In this document: in pieces, positions 40,251-49,086 of the stretch
Numbering within the stretch: the first letter of the stretch is position 1
How the letters are laid out: every line of letters begins with the position of its first letter
Assembly (NCBI GenBank): GCA_015068035.1
Contig: SVLI01000005.1
Coordinates: forward strand, 62,001 to 126,000
From: Oscillospiraceae bacterium
GTDB taxonomy: Bacteria; Bacillota; Clostridia; Oscillospirales; Oscillospiraceae
Length of the DNA stretch: 64,000 bases
Direction of reading: 5' to 3'
Translations under genes and position numbers: made by a program
The notes under the pieces: generated by a model
The model's database searches: none
Told to the model about the DNA's origin: nothing
What the model saw: the letters and a program-made list of their open reading frames with translations, nothing else

Positions 40251-42014
40251 ATGAGCAATGCACTTTCGTTCCCCCCGAAAGAAAACCTGGTGGATCTTTC
40301 AAGACGCGGCATCTTTGCCCGGCGTGGCGCCTATATGGGCATCGGCGCGGATATGCTCGGCGCGCCCGCGCCCGGCCAGAGCTTCCGGGAGGGCAGACTT
40401 TATCTCAACTCCCGCCGCAGCACGCCGAGCGCCAGCCCGCGCGGCATCTATCTGGCTTATTTCACGCCCATGTACAAGGGCGTTAAGGTGGCCTGTGAGG
40501 TACATCTGACGCCCACGGAGCTGACGGTGTGCACCGCCTACGGACGCATCCGCGCCTGCTTTGCGGACGACAGCATGCTCTATTTCCGCGGCGAAAACGG
40601 CCTGTCGCTGCAGGTTGATGTGCCGATGTACGGGCAGGAGATCATGAAAAAGCGCGCAGAAAACGCCTGCGAAGCCATGTTCCGCAGCCGCTGCTCGCTG
40701 GTGTTCAATGCGCTCAAAGGCGGCCTGACGATGGACGCGGCCTGGGTTGCCGGGAAGAAGTCCACGCCCGAAGCCTCCGTCTTTGTCGAGCCGGACGAAA
40801 ACGGCGAATTCCTCCTGGCGATTGACGAGAGCGCCTACGCCGGCAAGATTCGCGCGGCCTATCCCGCTTATGACGAGGCGCTTGCTTCCGTCACGGCGGA
40901 CTGGGAGCAGTTTCTCGCCTGCGTGCCGGAGGTGAACGAAGATCTGGCGCATCAGCGCATCGTCTCGAGCTACATCCTCTGGTCCCTGCTCATCCACACC
41001 TCCGGCTGCACAAGAAGAACGGTGATTTTGATGGCCATCAACAGCGCGGCCTCCTCCTGGCAGCTGGGCCATAATGCCGTTGCGCTGCGCAACAATCTGC
41101 CGCTTGCAAGCGATTTGTTGCTGGCCGTGACGGACGCGGCCAATGCGGACGGACAGTTTGCCGACTTCGTGGACGACGGCTCGGCCCACGCGCAGTCCCT
41201 CCATCCGCCCACGCAGGGCTGGATGCTCAAGTGGATGATGCGCACGCGCGATTTGAAAAAGGACTATCCGCGCGAGACGCTTGAGCGGATGTATACCTAC
41301 TATGGCCGCTATGCGGAGTGGTTCATGCTTGCGCGCGACGACGATGGCGACGGGCTGCCGCAGTACGACAACGGCGATGAGTGCGGCTTTGACGACAGCA
41401 GCGCCTTCATGGTGCACGACCAGGTCGAGTCGCCGGATCTGATGGCCTATCTCGCCTTGCAGTATGACGCGCTGGGCGATCTGGCGGAGATGCTCGATAA
41501 GCCGGACGAGGCCGCCGCGTGGCACAAGCGCTGCGACGAGACGGTGGAAAAGATGATCGAGGTGTTCTGGAACGGCGAGCGCTTCATCGCGCTGTCCGCC
41601 CACACGCATGAGGTTATCGAAACGGACTCCCTGTTCTTCTATGCGCCGATCATCCTCGGCAAAAAGCTGCCGCAGGAGATCATTGACAAGATGACGGCCG
41701 ACCTGCTGGATGAGACGAAATATCTCACGCCCTACGGCCTTGCCACGGAGACGCTCACGAGCGACGTGTTCCGCGTTTCCGGCTTCTCAAGAGGCTGGGT
41801 CCTCGCCCCCGGCAACCTGCTGGTCATCACGGGCCTGTACAGCGCCGGAAAGGTGGAAGAGGCGAAGATGATCGCGCAGCGCTTCTGCTCCGCCTGCGCG
41901 AAGTGGGACAGCCCGCTGCTCATGAACCCCATTGAGGGCGGCAGCTGCAATTTCTATTGCAGCTGGAGCTGCTGCTCGTTCCTGATTCTGGCAGACATGC
42001 TCAGCAATATGTGA
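40251..42014 (+). CDS. (alpha/alpha)6-barrel glycoside hydrolase-like protein A (MGH1/GH63-like)
   Basis: 587 residues, no signal peptide. The C-terminal two thirds form a six-hairpin toroid: DDDGDGLPQYDNG (363-375) and CGFDDSSAF (378-386) match the DGDG and GxDDSPxF motifs of GH63/mannosylglycerate-hydrolase-type enzymes, where the Asp (D381) is the general acid. A Glu in NPIEGGS (about 557) may be the base. The N-terminal 220 residues look like a beta-sandwich. ATG 40251 follows GGTAGG. A shorter, diverged paralogue follows 17 bases later. Confidence 0.75.
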   Translation: MSNALSFPPKENLVDLSRRGIFARRGAYMGIGADMLGAPAPGQSFREGRLYLNSRRSTPSASPRGIYLAYFTPMYKGVKVACEVHLTPTELTVCTAYGRIRACFADDSMLYFRGENGLSLQVDVPMYGQEIMKKRAENACEAMFRSRCSLVFNALKGGLTMDAAWVAGKKSTPEASVFVEPDENGEFLLAIDESAYAGKIRAAYPAYDEALASVTADWEQFLACVPEVNEDLAHQRIVSSYILWSLLIHTSGCTRRTVILMAINSAASSWQLGHNAVALRNNLPLASDLLLAVTDAANADGQFADFVDDGSAHAQSLHPPTQGWMLKWMMRTRDLKKDYPRETLERMYTYYGRYAEWFMLARDDDGDGLPQYDNGDECGFDDSSAFMVHDQVESPDLMAYLALQYDALGDLAEMLDKPDEAAAWHKRCDETVEKMIEVFWNGERFIALSAHTHEVIETDSLFFYAPIILGKKLPQEIIDKMTADLLDETKYLTPYGLATETLTSDVFRVSGFSRGWVLAPGNLLVITGLYSAGKVEEAKMIAQRFCSACAKWDSPLLMNPIEGGSCNFYCSWSCCSFLILADMLSNM

Positions 42015-42031
42015 CATAAGGAGGGACAGAC

Positions 42032-43750
42032 ATGTTCAGTGTTTTTGATAAAGTGCAGGGCAATGTGTGCAGCCCCGCGAAACATGTGTTCACCCGCGCC
42101 GGGGCCTATTTCGGCCTTGAGGCAAAGCTGCAGCGCCACACGCGGGCGCAGGATCTCGGCAAGTGGGGCAGCTCGGATCTGTACGTCACCACCGGCCGCG
42201 GCGGCGCCTCCGCGCGCGGCTCGCGCAACTGCCTGCTGCTTGTTCCCGTCCACCACGGCGTCATGGTGCCTTATGCCATGGAGACCTCGCCCACGGAGCT
42301 GAAGCTGCGCACCGCTTACGGTGACATCTGCCTTTGCTTTGCGGAGAAATCGCTGCTGCTCATTAAGGGCGAAAACGGCCTTGGCCTGCTGGTGGAAAAC
42401 GACAACCGTGCCCACCAGTTCCTGCGCCGCAGGAAAGAAAATTCCTGGGAGATTCCCAACAGCCCGACCTGCTCGCTGGTCGTCACGGAGACCAAAGGCA
42501 GCTTCCGCATGGACGGTAAATATGACTTCCAGCGCCTGTCGCACCCGCAGGTGCGCGGCGAGGTGATTCCCGCGGAGGACGGCTCGTTCCTGCTGGCGAT
42601 CGAGGAATTCTCTCACCTCGGCTATACGCGGGACAGCTATCCGGATTACGAAACGGGTCTTGCGTCTGTCACCGCGGATTGGGAGGCCTACCTTGCGCAG
42701 ATGCCCGAAATGCCGGGCTACGAAGCCGCGCGCATCCCGGCGGCCTATCTCACCTGGTCTCTGCTCGGCGGAAGCGCGCATCAGATTGAAAATGTGATGC
42801 TCTTCTCCGCTTTCGGACAGGCTTCAAACGGCTTCCAGCTCTGTCAGGCGGCCGCGGCGCTTTCCTGCAATCTGCCGCTGGCGATCGAGCTGCTGCTCGC
42901 GCAGCTGCAGCATCAGAGTCCGGACGGGCAGCTCCCCCTGTTCCATGACGATACGCGCGTGCTCGCGCAGACGGTTTCCGTGCCTGCCCAGGGCTGGGCG
43001 CTCGAGCAGCTGATGCAAACGCACGATCTGGAGAAGGAAGTGCCCGCCGAGAAGCTTACTGCGCTCTACGAGGGCCTTGCCAAGTGGGTCGGCTGGTACG
43101 ATGCCTGCCGCGATCATGACGGCGACGGCGTGCCGCAGTACGAATCCGCGGAGGAGTGCGGCTTTGACGGCTGCCCGGTCTTTGAAAAGCAGAACGCCGT
43201 GGAGTTGCCCGACCTGTGCGCCTTCCTCGCGCTGCTGGAGGAGAAGCTCGGCGATCTGGCCGGGATGCTCGGCCGCGCGGAGTGTGCGGATTGGTACGCG
43301 CGCAGCAAGGCGCGCATCGAGCGCATGATTTCCGCGTTCTGGAACGGCAAGCGCTTTGTCGGCCGCGCGGCGGAAAGCGGGGAGACGTTGGAGGCCGAAT
43401 CTCTGGTGTTCTATCGCCCGCTGATCCTTGGCAAGCGTCTGCCGGAAGAGATCGTTGCGGCCATGGCGGCGGACATCACCGAGGGCGGCTACCTTGTCCC
43501 CGGCGGCGTGAGCAGCCGTCCCACCGCGCACATCGAGGGCAGCGAGCTGCCCGTGGACATTGCGGGTATCGCCCCGGCGGAGAATCTGCTCGTGGTAACG
43601 GGCCTGCTCGCAGCGGGCAAAACCGAACTGGCCGAAACCGTCGCCAAGCGCTACTGTGACGGCGCTGTGCGCTCCGGCGCGCCGGCGAGCTTCTTCGGCG
43701 GCAGTGCGGACGCAGCGGTGTTCCAGATCCTTGCGCAGATTGCAAAATGA
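42032..43750 (+). CDS. (alpha/alpha)6-barrel glycoside hydrolase-like protein B
   Basis: 572 residues, clearly paralogous to the preceding protein throughout (shared SPTELKLRTAYGDI, TADWEAYLA, DHDGDGVPQY, VFYRPLILGKRLPEEI). The catalytic-type loop reads CGFDGCPVF (377-384), keeping D379 but losing the next Asp. The C-terminal NPIEGG-type Glu region is replaced by GAPASFFGG. It may be a partner or regulator rather than an active enzyme, or have new specificity. GGAGGG upstream of the ATG; same operon. Confidence 0.72.
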   Translation: MFSVFDKVQGNVCSPAKHVFTRAGAYFGLEAKLQRHTRAQDLGKWGSSDLYVTTGRGGASARGSRNCLLLVPVHHGVMVPYAMETSPTELKLRTAYGDICLCFAEKSLLLIKGENGLGLLVENDNRAHQFLRRRKENSWEIPNSPTCSLVVTETKGSFRMDGKYDFQRLSHPQVRGEVIPAEDGSFLLAIEEFSHLGYTRDSYPDYETGLASVTADWEAYLAQMPEMPGYEAARIPAAYLTWSLLGGSAHQIENVMLFSAFGQASNGFQLCQAAAALSCNLPLAIELLLAQLQHQSPDGQLPLFHDDTRVLAQTVSVPAQGWALEQLMQTHDLEKEVPAEKLTALYEGLAKWVGWYDACRDHDGDGVPQYESAEECGFDGCPVFEKQNAVELPDLCAFLALLEEKLGDLAGMLGRAECADWYARSKARIERMISAFWNGKRFVGRAAESGETLEAESLVFYRPLILGKRLPEEIVAAMAADITEGGYLVPGGVSSRPTAHIEGSELPVDIAGIAPAENLLVVTGLLAAGKTELAETVAKRYCDGAVRSGAPASFFGGSADAAVFQILAQIAK

Positions 43751-43871
43751 AGCACCCCGCGCGGGGAGTTTCCCCGGTTTTTCCCGCGGCAGCGAGAAAT
43801 GCGCGTTGCTGCGATAGAATCAATATCCCGAAAGAATAAGATTGTAAATTTTCAGTCAGGAGGATATAGAA

Positions 43872-44705
43872 ATGGATAAGAGAACAAGATGGTACAGAAA
43901 ATGGGATCTCGACGTCAGCCGTGAGACCGTGGAGAAAGTCGTTGCCGAGTGCAGCACGCCGGATAAATACGCCAGGGGCGGCGGCATTTTGAACGGCCCC
44001 TACACGCCTCCCGATTCCGAGGACCTCATCGGCAAAACCCTTGTTTTCCGCAGCGAGGGCGTGGAGATGACCTTTGAGATCACGGGCATCAACGAGCTGA
44101 TCTTCTCCGAGAATGGCGGCGAGAAGAAGACCTGCTTTACCAAGGTCAAAACGCTCAACCATGAGATTTATCTCATTAACCAGCTCATCCCCGGCTACAC
44201 CATGTCGCGCCAGATCTCCCTCGTGGTGGACATGGTCAGCGGCTACGCCACGGTCTGCGACGCGCACTTCGGCACGCCCTATTCCAGCATCGACGTCGAG
44301 CGCAGCTTCATCTTCGGCCGTCTGGACGGCGACTTCCAGCCCGGTGAGATGCACCACTTCACTTCCGAGCTCGTCGGCAGGGCGATCGAGTGGAAGTACA
44401 GCGATAAGATCATGCTCATCAAGCACATGTACACCTCCGATTTGTATTACACCTATTCCGCCGCCGCGCCGAACGGCGCGTGGATGGCCACGAACCCCGC
44501 GGACTATGTGAAGGTGCGCGACAATACCTTCATCTTCTCCTTCGTGGAGGAGCGGCAGGCCGGATTGCAGGGCTTCTTCGTCATCGACACGGATCTGATG
44601 CACGACATGGGCGTGTTCTACGGCTGCAGCGCCGATCATATCTCCAGCAACTGCGTCGGCGCAATCGGACATTGGGCCGACTGCACCACCGTCTTCGATA
44701 AGTAA
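43872..44705 (+). CDS. MoaF-like beta-barrel protein
   Basis: 277 residues. Two related halves, each with a calycin-like strand pattern: GKTLVFRSEGVEMTFEITG (about 54-72) and the C-terminal KVRDNTFIFSFVEERQAGLQGFF. These resemble the MoaF N- and C-terminal domains. Despite the name, many MoaF-like proteins are not tied to molybdopterin. CAGGAGG precedes ATG 43872. It ends at a strong terminator and precedes the UroD-like gene 2. Function unknown; a ligand-binding or small aromatic-modifying role is possible. Confidence 0.6.
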   Translation: MDKRTRWYRKWDLDVSRETVEKVVAECSTPDKYARGGGILNGPYTPPDSEDLIGKTLVFRSEGVEMTFEITGINELIFSENGGEKKTCFTKVKTLNHEIYLINQLIPGYTMSRQISLVVDMVSGYATVCDAHFGTPYSSIDVERSFIFGRLDGDFQPGEMHHFTSELVGRAIEWKYSDKIMLIKHMYTSDLYYTYSAAAPNGAWMATNPADYVKVRDNTFIFSFVEERQAGLQGFFVIDTDLMHDMGVFYGCSADHISSNCVGAIGHWADCTTVFDK

Positions 44706-44723
44706 GCATTCCCCAAAAGATAA

Positions 44724-44767
44724 GAAACGGGGGCGTGCGCTGTGAGCGTGCGCCCCCGTTTCTTTTT
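44724..44767 (+). terminator. Terminator after the MoaF-like gene
   Basis: GAAACGGGGGCG-GCGC and its complement, loop TGTGA, then TTTTTC. Confidence 0.9.
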
Positions 44768-44827
44768 CAAGGCGCCTTCCCACGCGGAGGAATGGCGATA
44801 TTCCGCCCCCCACGGGCGAAAAATCAG

Positions 44828-44857
44828 TTGACGCAGCGGGGAGAAATGGATTACAAT
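44828..44857 (+). promoter_or_regulatory. Promoter of UroD-like gene 2
   Basis: TTGACG (44828-44833), 18-nt spacer, TACAAT (44852-44857), 50 bases before the ATG. Confidence 0.65.
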
Positions 44858-44907
44858 GGACGCAGACCTGATTAAAAACCTGTCGCAATCAGAAAGGAGA
44901 AATTTTC

Positions 44908-45981
44908 ATGAAGTATCCCAGACCCCCTTATCTGGCAGAGGGCATTCCGGTTAAGGAATACGGTTCTGTGTTTGCCAAGAGCAAGATCATGATCCCGCAG
45001 CTGGAGTATCCGATTGATGTTCGCGAAAACTTCAAGCGCGCCTACACCCGCAATAACCCCGTCTGGGTTCCCAACACCATGACGGATATGTGCAACGTCA
45101 TGAACTCCGTTCTCACCGGCGCGCCGGAGGCGGACTGGTCCCGCAAGGACCGGTATGACTGGACGGACTGGTTTGGCGTAGAGTGGACCTTCGTTCCGGA
45201 TGCCGGCGGCCCGATGCTCAAGCCCGGCACGCAGTTCCTCGATGATATTACCAAGTGGGAAAGCCGCGTCAAGTTCCCGGATCTGAACGCTTATGACATC
45301 AAGGGCTGCTGCGAAACCTGGCTGAAGGAAAAGTACGAGCCCGGCAAGATCCTGCACGTCAACATCGGACAGGGCTGCACCGAGCGTCTGGTCGCCCTGC
45401 TCGGCGGTTATACGGACGCTATGGTCGCGCTGGCTGTGGAGCCCGAAGCGGTGAAGGACTTCCTCGAGGCCTTTGTGGACTTCACGATCAAGTTCTTCGA
45501 CAAGCTGTATGAGTACCTGCCCATCGACATGATCACCTATCATGACGACTGGGGCACGGAGCGTGACACCTTCTTCTCCGAGCGCATGATGGAGGAGATC
45601 GTCTACGATCCCACCAAGCGTCTGTTTGACCACTTCAAGAGCAAGGATCTGTGCCTCGAGCATCACTGCTGCGGCCGCATCGAGCGCTTCCTGCCCTACA
45701 TGGTGGAGCAGGGTGCCGACTTCCTGCAGATTCAGGCCCGCGCCAACAACATCAAGATGCTCAAGGAGAAGTACGGCGACAAGATCGGCTTCAACGTCAT
45801 GGTTCAGGCGGACAGCGAGAACATCGAGGATGTGCAGGCGAACGTCCGCAAGGTCGTGGATACCTACGGCAAGGGCGGCGGCTTGTACTCCGGCGTCATG
45901 GGCGGCACGCCCAAGGCGGTTTGGGACACGGTCATGGAGCTCTTCGCGTACAGCCGCGAGTATTACGAAGAGAACAACTGA
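44908..45981 (+). CDS. UroD-like (cobamide methyltransferase-type) TIM-barrel protein 2
   Basis: 357 residues, paralogous to the protein at 15406-16464 (shared YPIDVRENF/NTPVSARENF, HDDWG at 212-216). The HxCG-type motif is EHHCCG (H253, C255). As in paralogue 1, the third Cys ligand of MtaA-type enzymes is not evident near the C-terminus (GLYSGVMGGTPKAVW). Heme synthesis is unlikely, as HemE signature residues are absent. AAGGAG precedes the ATG. It stands alone between two terminators, next to glycosidase-like, MoaF-like and GH3 genes. Confidence 0.75.
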   Translation: MKYPRPPYLAEGIPVKEYGSVFAKSKIMIPQLEYPIDVRENFKRAYTRNNPVWVPNTMTDMCNVMNSVLTGAPEADWSRKDRYDWTDWFGVEWTFVPDAGGPMLKPGTQFLDDITKWESRVKFPDLNAYDIKGCCETWLKEKYEPGKILHVNIGQGCTERLVALLGGYTDAMVALAVEPEAVKDFLEAFVDFTIKFFDKLYEYLPIDMITYHDDWGTERDTFFSERMMEEIVYDPTKRLFDHFKSKDLCLEHHCCGRIERFLPYMVEQGADFLQIQARANNIKMLKEKYGDKIGFNVMVQADSENIEDVQANVRKVVDTYGKGGGLYSGVMGGTPKAVWDTVMELFAYSREYYEENN

Positions 45982-46000
45982 TTTTTTGCAAAACGAACAT

Positions 46001-46039
46001 AAAAAGGGCGGCGAAGGAATTTTCCTTCGCCGCCTTTTT
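46001..46039. terminator. Bidirectional terminator
   Basis: AAAAAGG and CGGCGAAGGA pair with TCCTTCGCCG and CCTTTTT. Separates UroD-like gene 2 and the convergent GH3 gene. The next 190 bases (to 46231) hold degenerate GGAAAGCCCG-type repeats and no gene. Confidence 0.88.
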
Positions 46040-46231
46040 GCGTAAATATGCTTTTGTGTTTTATTCCCCGAGCGGAGCGCGATGGAGAAGCTCATCCCAG
46101 CTGCGCGGTGGCACCGCCGGAAAGCCCGACAGGGCGGGGGATGTTTTTGGAAGCCCGGCAGGACAGGGAAAGCTTTTCGGGAACCCCCGGAAAGCCTTTT
46201 GGAAATCCCGACGGAGCGGGGGGATGGAAAC

Positions 46232-48685
46232 TCAGACCAGACGCAGACGCTTGCACAGCGCAAGGATGCGCCCCGCGCAGATACGCAGCTCCTCGATGGA
46301 CAGCTCGCCGCTTTCCACGCACTCCACGATGCGGTCCACGTCATCCTGCTGGCCGGGCATGATGAGGTCGTTGCCCGCGCGCACGCAGAGCATCGGGTCG
46401 CTGCAGCCGGCCATGCCCATGCTGCGGTTGAAGGCGCTGCCGGTGGTGCCCCAGTCGGTCATCACAACGCCCTCAAAGCCCCACTCACCGCGGAGAATCG
46501 TTTCAAGCAGTGCCTGATTGTTCGCGCTGTGCACGCCGTTGATGAGGTTATACGAGGTCATCACCGACATGGGCGCGGACTCCTTCACGCAGATCTCAAA
46601 GCCCTTGAGATAGATCTCGCGCAGCGCGCGCTGCGACAGAATGGTGTTCGAGCCGAAACGGTCGGTTTCCTGATTGTTGCAGGCGAAGTGCTTGATCGTC
46701 GCGGCGCACTTTTCGCGCTTTTGTATGCCGCGCACAATGGCCGCGGCGGTCTTGCCGGAGATCAGCGGATCTTCCGAATAATACTCAAAGTTCCGGCCGC
46801 AGAGCGGGCTGCGGTGGATGTTCATCGCGGGCGCAAGCCAGAGGTTGACGCCGAAACGCTGCATTTCCTCCGCGACGATGTCGCCGCATTCTTCCTGCAG
46901 CGCGGCGTTCCAGCTCTGCGCCAGCGCCGTGCCGATCGGGATTGCCGCGGCGTAGTGATAGAGAATCTCTCCGCGCTCCTGCGCGCGGCGCTCGTTCTCG
47001 AGCTGCTGAGCCTGCAGCGCCTCCCACTCCTCCGGGGACATGAGATCCTTAAACCAGATGCTGGAATTCAGGTCGAGATTGATCGCGCCGCTTTCAACCT
47101 CGAAATAGCGCTTGTTCACGCGCACACCGGCCGGGCCGTCCGCCATGACCAGCTTGCCGAAACCCTTTTCCTCCGCGATGTCGGCCGTTTCGCCCGCCGC
47201 GCCCGAGACGCGGGCGGAGGCGTTGCCGATGACGGAAAGCTCGCCGCCGGCGCGGTATTTTCCGGCGCAGACCGTTGCAAGCTCCCGCACCGTGAAGTCG
47301 GAAAGCTCGGGAAGATTCAGCTTCTCGCCCGCGATGCGCGCGCGGTCAAAATGTCCCGCGCCCTCCAGCATCGCGGCGTCCACCGCGAGGCGCGGCAGAT
47401 TTTCGGGAACGCTGCGCTGTTTTTCGCCCTGCCAGTCCGCAAAATCGGCATCACCGCAGGCGTGGCTGAGACGGGAGGTGTAAACGCTCTGCGTGAGGCT
47501 TGCGATTCCGGCGGGGATGCCGTTGACGCTCAAAACATAGTCGCCGGCCTCCAGCAGCCATGCATCCTCGGCGCCGTCCCAGCTCGCCATGTCCTCCAGC
47601 GGCAGCGTGAGCGTATAGCTCGCCTGCTCGCCCGGAAGCAGCTCGGCGGTCTTCTGATAGGCGCCCAGCTCGCGCAGCGGCTTAGGAAGCTTTCCGGCGG
47701 GCGCGCTGTAATAGAGCTGCAGCGTCTCGCGCCCGGCGTATGCGCCGGTGTTGCGCACCGTGACGGTCACGGCGGCAGTCTTGTCCTCCACGGCAAAGCC
47801 CGTGACGCTTGTTTCAAAATCCGTGTAGCCAAGGCCGAAGCCGAAGGGGAAAATCGGCTCTACGCCCGCCGCGTCGTAATAGCGGTAGCCGACGAACACG
47901 CCCTCGCGGTAGCGCGCGTCGCCGTGCAGACCGAAGTCGCCGAGGCTGGGATAATCCTCCGCCTTCGCCCAGGTCGTTGCGAGCTTTCCGGAGGGATAGG
48001 CCTTGCCGAGCAGAAGGTCGGCAAACACATCGCCGGTGACGGAGCCGAGCTGGCTGAGCAGCAGCACGTTTTCCACATGAGGCAGCACCGCGCTGATGTC
48101 CACAGGGCCGCCGACGTTGAGCACGAGCATGAATTTTTTGTATTTCTCCGCGCAGGCGAGAATGTCGCGCTTTTCATCCTCGGTGAGCAGCAGGTCGCCC
48201 GCGGCGGCGTGGCGGTCCGCGCCCTCGCCGGAGTCGCGCGAGAGGATGTAAATGCCCACATCGCCCGCGCCGTCGATCGGCGCGGCATAGTGCGGCGCAG
48301 GCGGAACGCGCCCCATGCTGACCATGAAATAGGACCGTCCGGTGGCCTTCGCCTCCGCGACCAGTTCTGCCTCGAATTTCGCGGCAATCTCCGCGCGGAG
48401 CGCTGCGCAGCCGCGCAGCCATTCCTTTGTCGTGACGGTGAAGCCGGCGTTTTCCAGCCCCTCCTCGACCGTGGTGTAGTGCCGGACGTTTACGTTGCCG
48501 GAGCCGGTGCCGCCCTTGATCGTCTCGCGAGCGCCCGCGCCGTAGAGCGCGACCGCGCAGGGGGCGTTCAGCGGGAAGTCTCCGTTCTTTTTCAGCAGCA
48601 CCGCGCATTCCGGGGCGAGCGCGCGCAGCGCGGCGTAATGCGCTTGTTCAAAGGGCTGAACAGCGTCTGTGCTGACTTTGACCAT
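46232..48685 (-). CDS. GH3 beta-glucosidase family protein with inverted domain order
   Basis: 817 residues, no signal peptide. The domains are permuted: the GH3 C-terminal alpha/beta sandwich comes first (about 25-250, KGGTGSGNV near the start), then a fibronectin-III-like domain (about 285-380), then the TIM barrel (about 430-817) with GPAGVR, IKHFACNNQE and the nucleophile in GVVMTDWGTTG. This order is known for some ruminococcal and Butyrivibrio beta-glucosidases. AGGAGG lies 8 bases before ATG 48685. It should cleave beta-linked glucosides or xylosides inside the cell. Confidence 0.92.
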   Translation of the reverse strand: MVKVSTDAVQPFEQAHYAALRALAPECAVLLKKNGDFPLNAPCAVALYGAGARETIKGGTGSGNVNVRHYTTVEEGLENAGFTVTTKEWLRGCAALRAEIAAKFEAELVAEAKATGRSYFMVSMGRVPPAPHYAAPIDGAGDVGIYILSRDSGEGADRHAAAGDLLLTEDEKRDILACAEKYKKFMLVLNVGGPVDISAVLPHVENVLLLSQLGSVTGDVFADLLLGKAYPSGKLATTWAKAEDYPSLGDFGLHGDARYREGVFVGYRYYDAAGVEPIFPFGFGLGYTDFETSVTGFAVEDKTAAVTVTVRNTGAYAGRETLQLYYSAPAGKLPKPLRELGAYQKTAELLPGEQASYTLTLPLEDMASWDGAEDAWLLEAGDYVLSVNGIPAGIASLTQSVYTSRLSHACGDADFADWQGEKQRSVPENLPRLAVDAAMLEGAGHFDRARIAGEKLNLPELSDFTVRELATVCAGKYRAGGELSVIGNASARVSGAAGETADIAEEKGFGKLVMADGPAGVRVNKRYFEVESGAINLDLNSSIWFKDLMSPEEWEALQAQQLENERRAQERGEILYHYAAAIPIGTALAQSWNAALQEECGDIVAEEMQRFGVNLWLAPAMNIHRSPLCGRNFEYYSEDPLISGKTAAAIVRGIQKREKCAATIKHFACNNQETDRFGSNTILSQRALREIYLKGFEICVKESAPMSVMTSYNLINGVHSANNQALLETILRGEWGFEGVVMTDWGTTGSAFNRSMGMAGCSDPMLCVRAGNDLIMPGQQDDVDRIVECVESGELSIEELRICAGRILALCKRLRLV

Positions 48686-48730
48686 CGTATGTTCCTCCTG
48701 TATTTCCGTTAATTTTTCTTTGCTGCGTCC

Positions 48731-48759
48731 ATTATATTCCGGGAGACTTTCCCCGTCAA
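48731..48759 (-). promoter_or_regulatory. Promoter of the GH3 gene
   Basis: Minus-strand TTGACG (48754-48759), 17-nt spacer, perfect TATAAT (48731-48736). Confidence 0.85.
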
Positions 48760-48776
48760 CGAAAATCGCCTCGCTC

Positions 48777-48805
48777 TTGACAAGTCCGCGCGCGGCGGAT
48801 ATAAT
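48777..48805 (+). promoter_or_regulatory. Perfect-consensus promoter of the FecCD-type operon
   Basis: TTGACA (48777-48782), 17-nt spacer, TATAAT (48800-48805). Diverges from the GH3 promoter with only 17 bases between their -35 elements. Confidence 0.9.
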
Positions 48806-48811
48806 AAGCCA

Positions 48812-49059
48812 AACTCCATTATGAGCAACACTTTGTTCGAGCCCGCCCAGCCTAAAGAGCCGTTTGCCGGCTTCATGGCGCCCGGGCCGAAGCGGACGGA
48901 TTTGTCCGCTTCCTGAGTTGGATGTGGAAACGCACCGGCTTTCCGTGATTGAGAAGGACAAAGGCTTCGCTGCGGCAGTCTCTGCCGCGGTTGTATTGCG
49001 TATCTGCAATTTTTGCCTGTTCACGGTCTGCTTCGCGTTTCGCGGGGCAGACTTTTTTT
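48812..49059 (+). promoter_or_regulatory. Structured leader ending in an intrinsic terminator (riboswitch candidate)
   Basis: About 250 nt lie between the promoter and the permease gene without a reading frame. Hairpins: 48889-48897 with 48904-48912 (9 bp), 48972-48978 with 48982-48988 (7 bp). It ends in a terminator (GTCTGC 49026-49031 with GCAGAC 49047-49052, inner CGCG pairs, then seven T at 49053-49059) 28 bases before the start codon. This is the layout of a transcription-terminating riboswitch or attenuator. It does not match the cobalamin, Moco, fluoride, NiCo or Mn consensus I know. Confidence 0.6.
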
Positions 49060-49086
49060 GTGTATTTGATGTGTGTTGAGGTGTCT

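Noticed and set aside
48812-49060. Cobalamin riboswitch in the FecCD leader
   Set aside because: The B12 box and the GCCACTG core are absent; only the generic leader-plus-terminator layout is supported.
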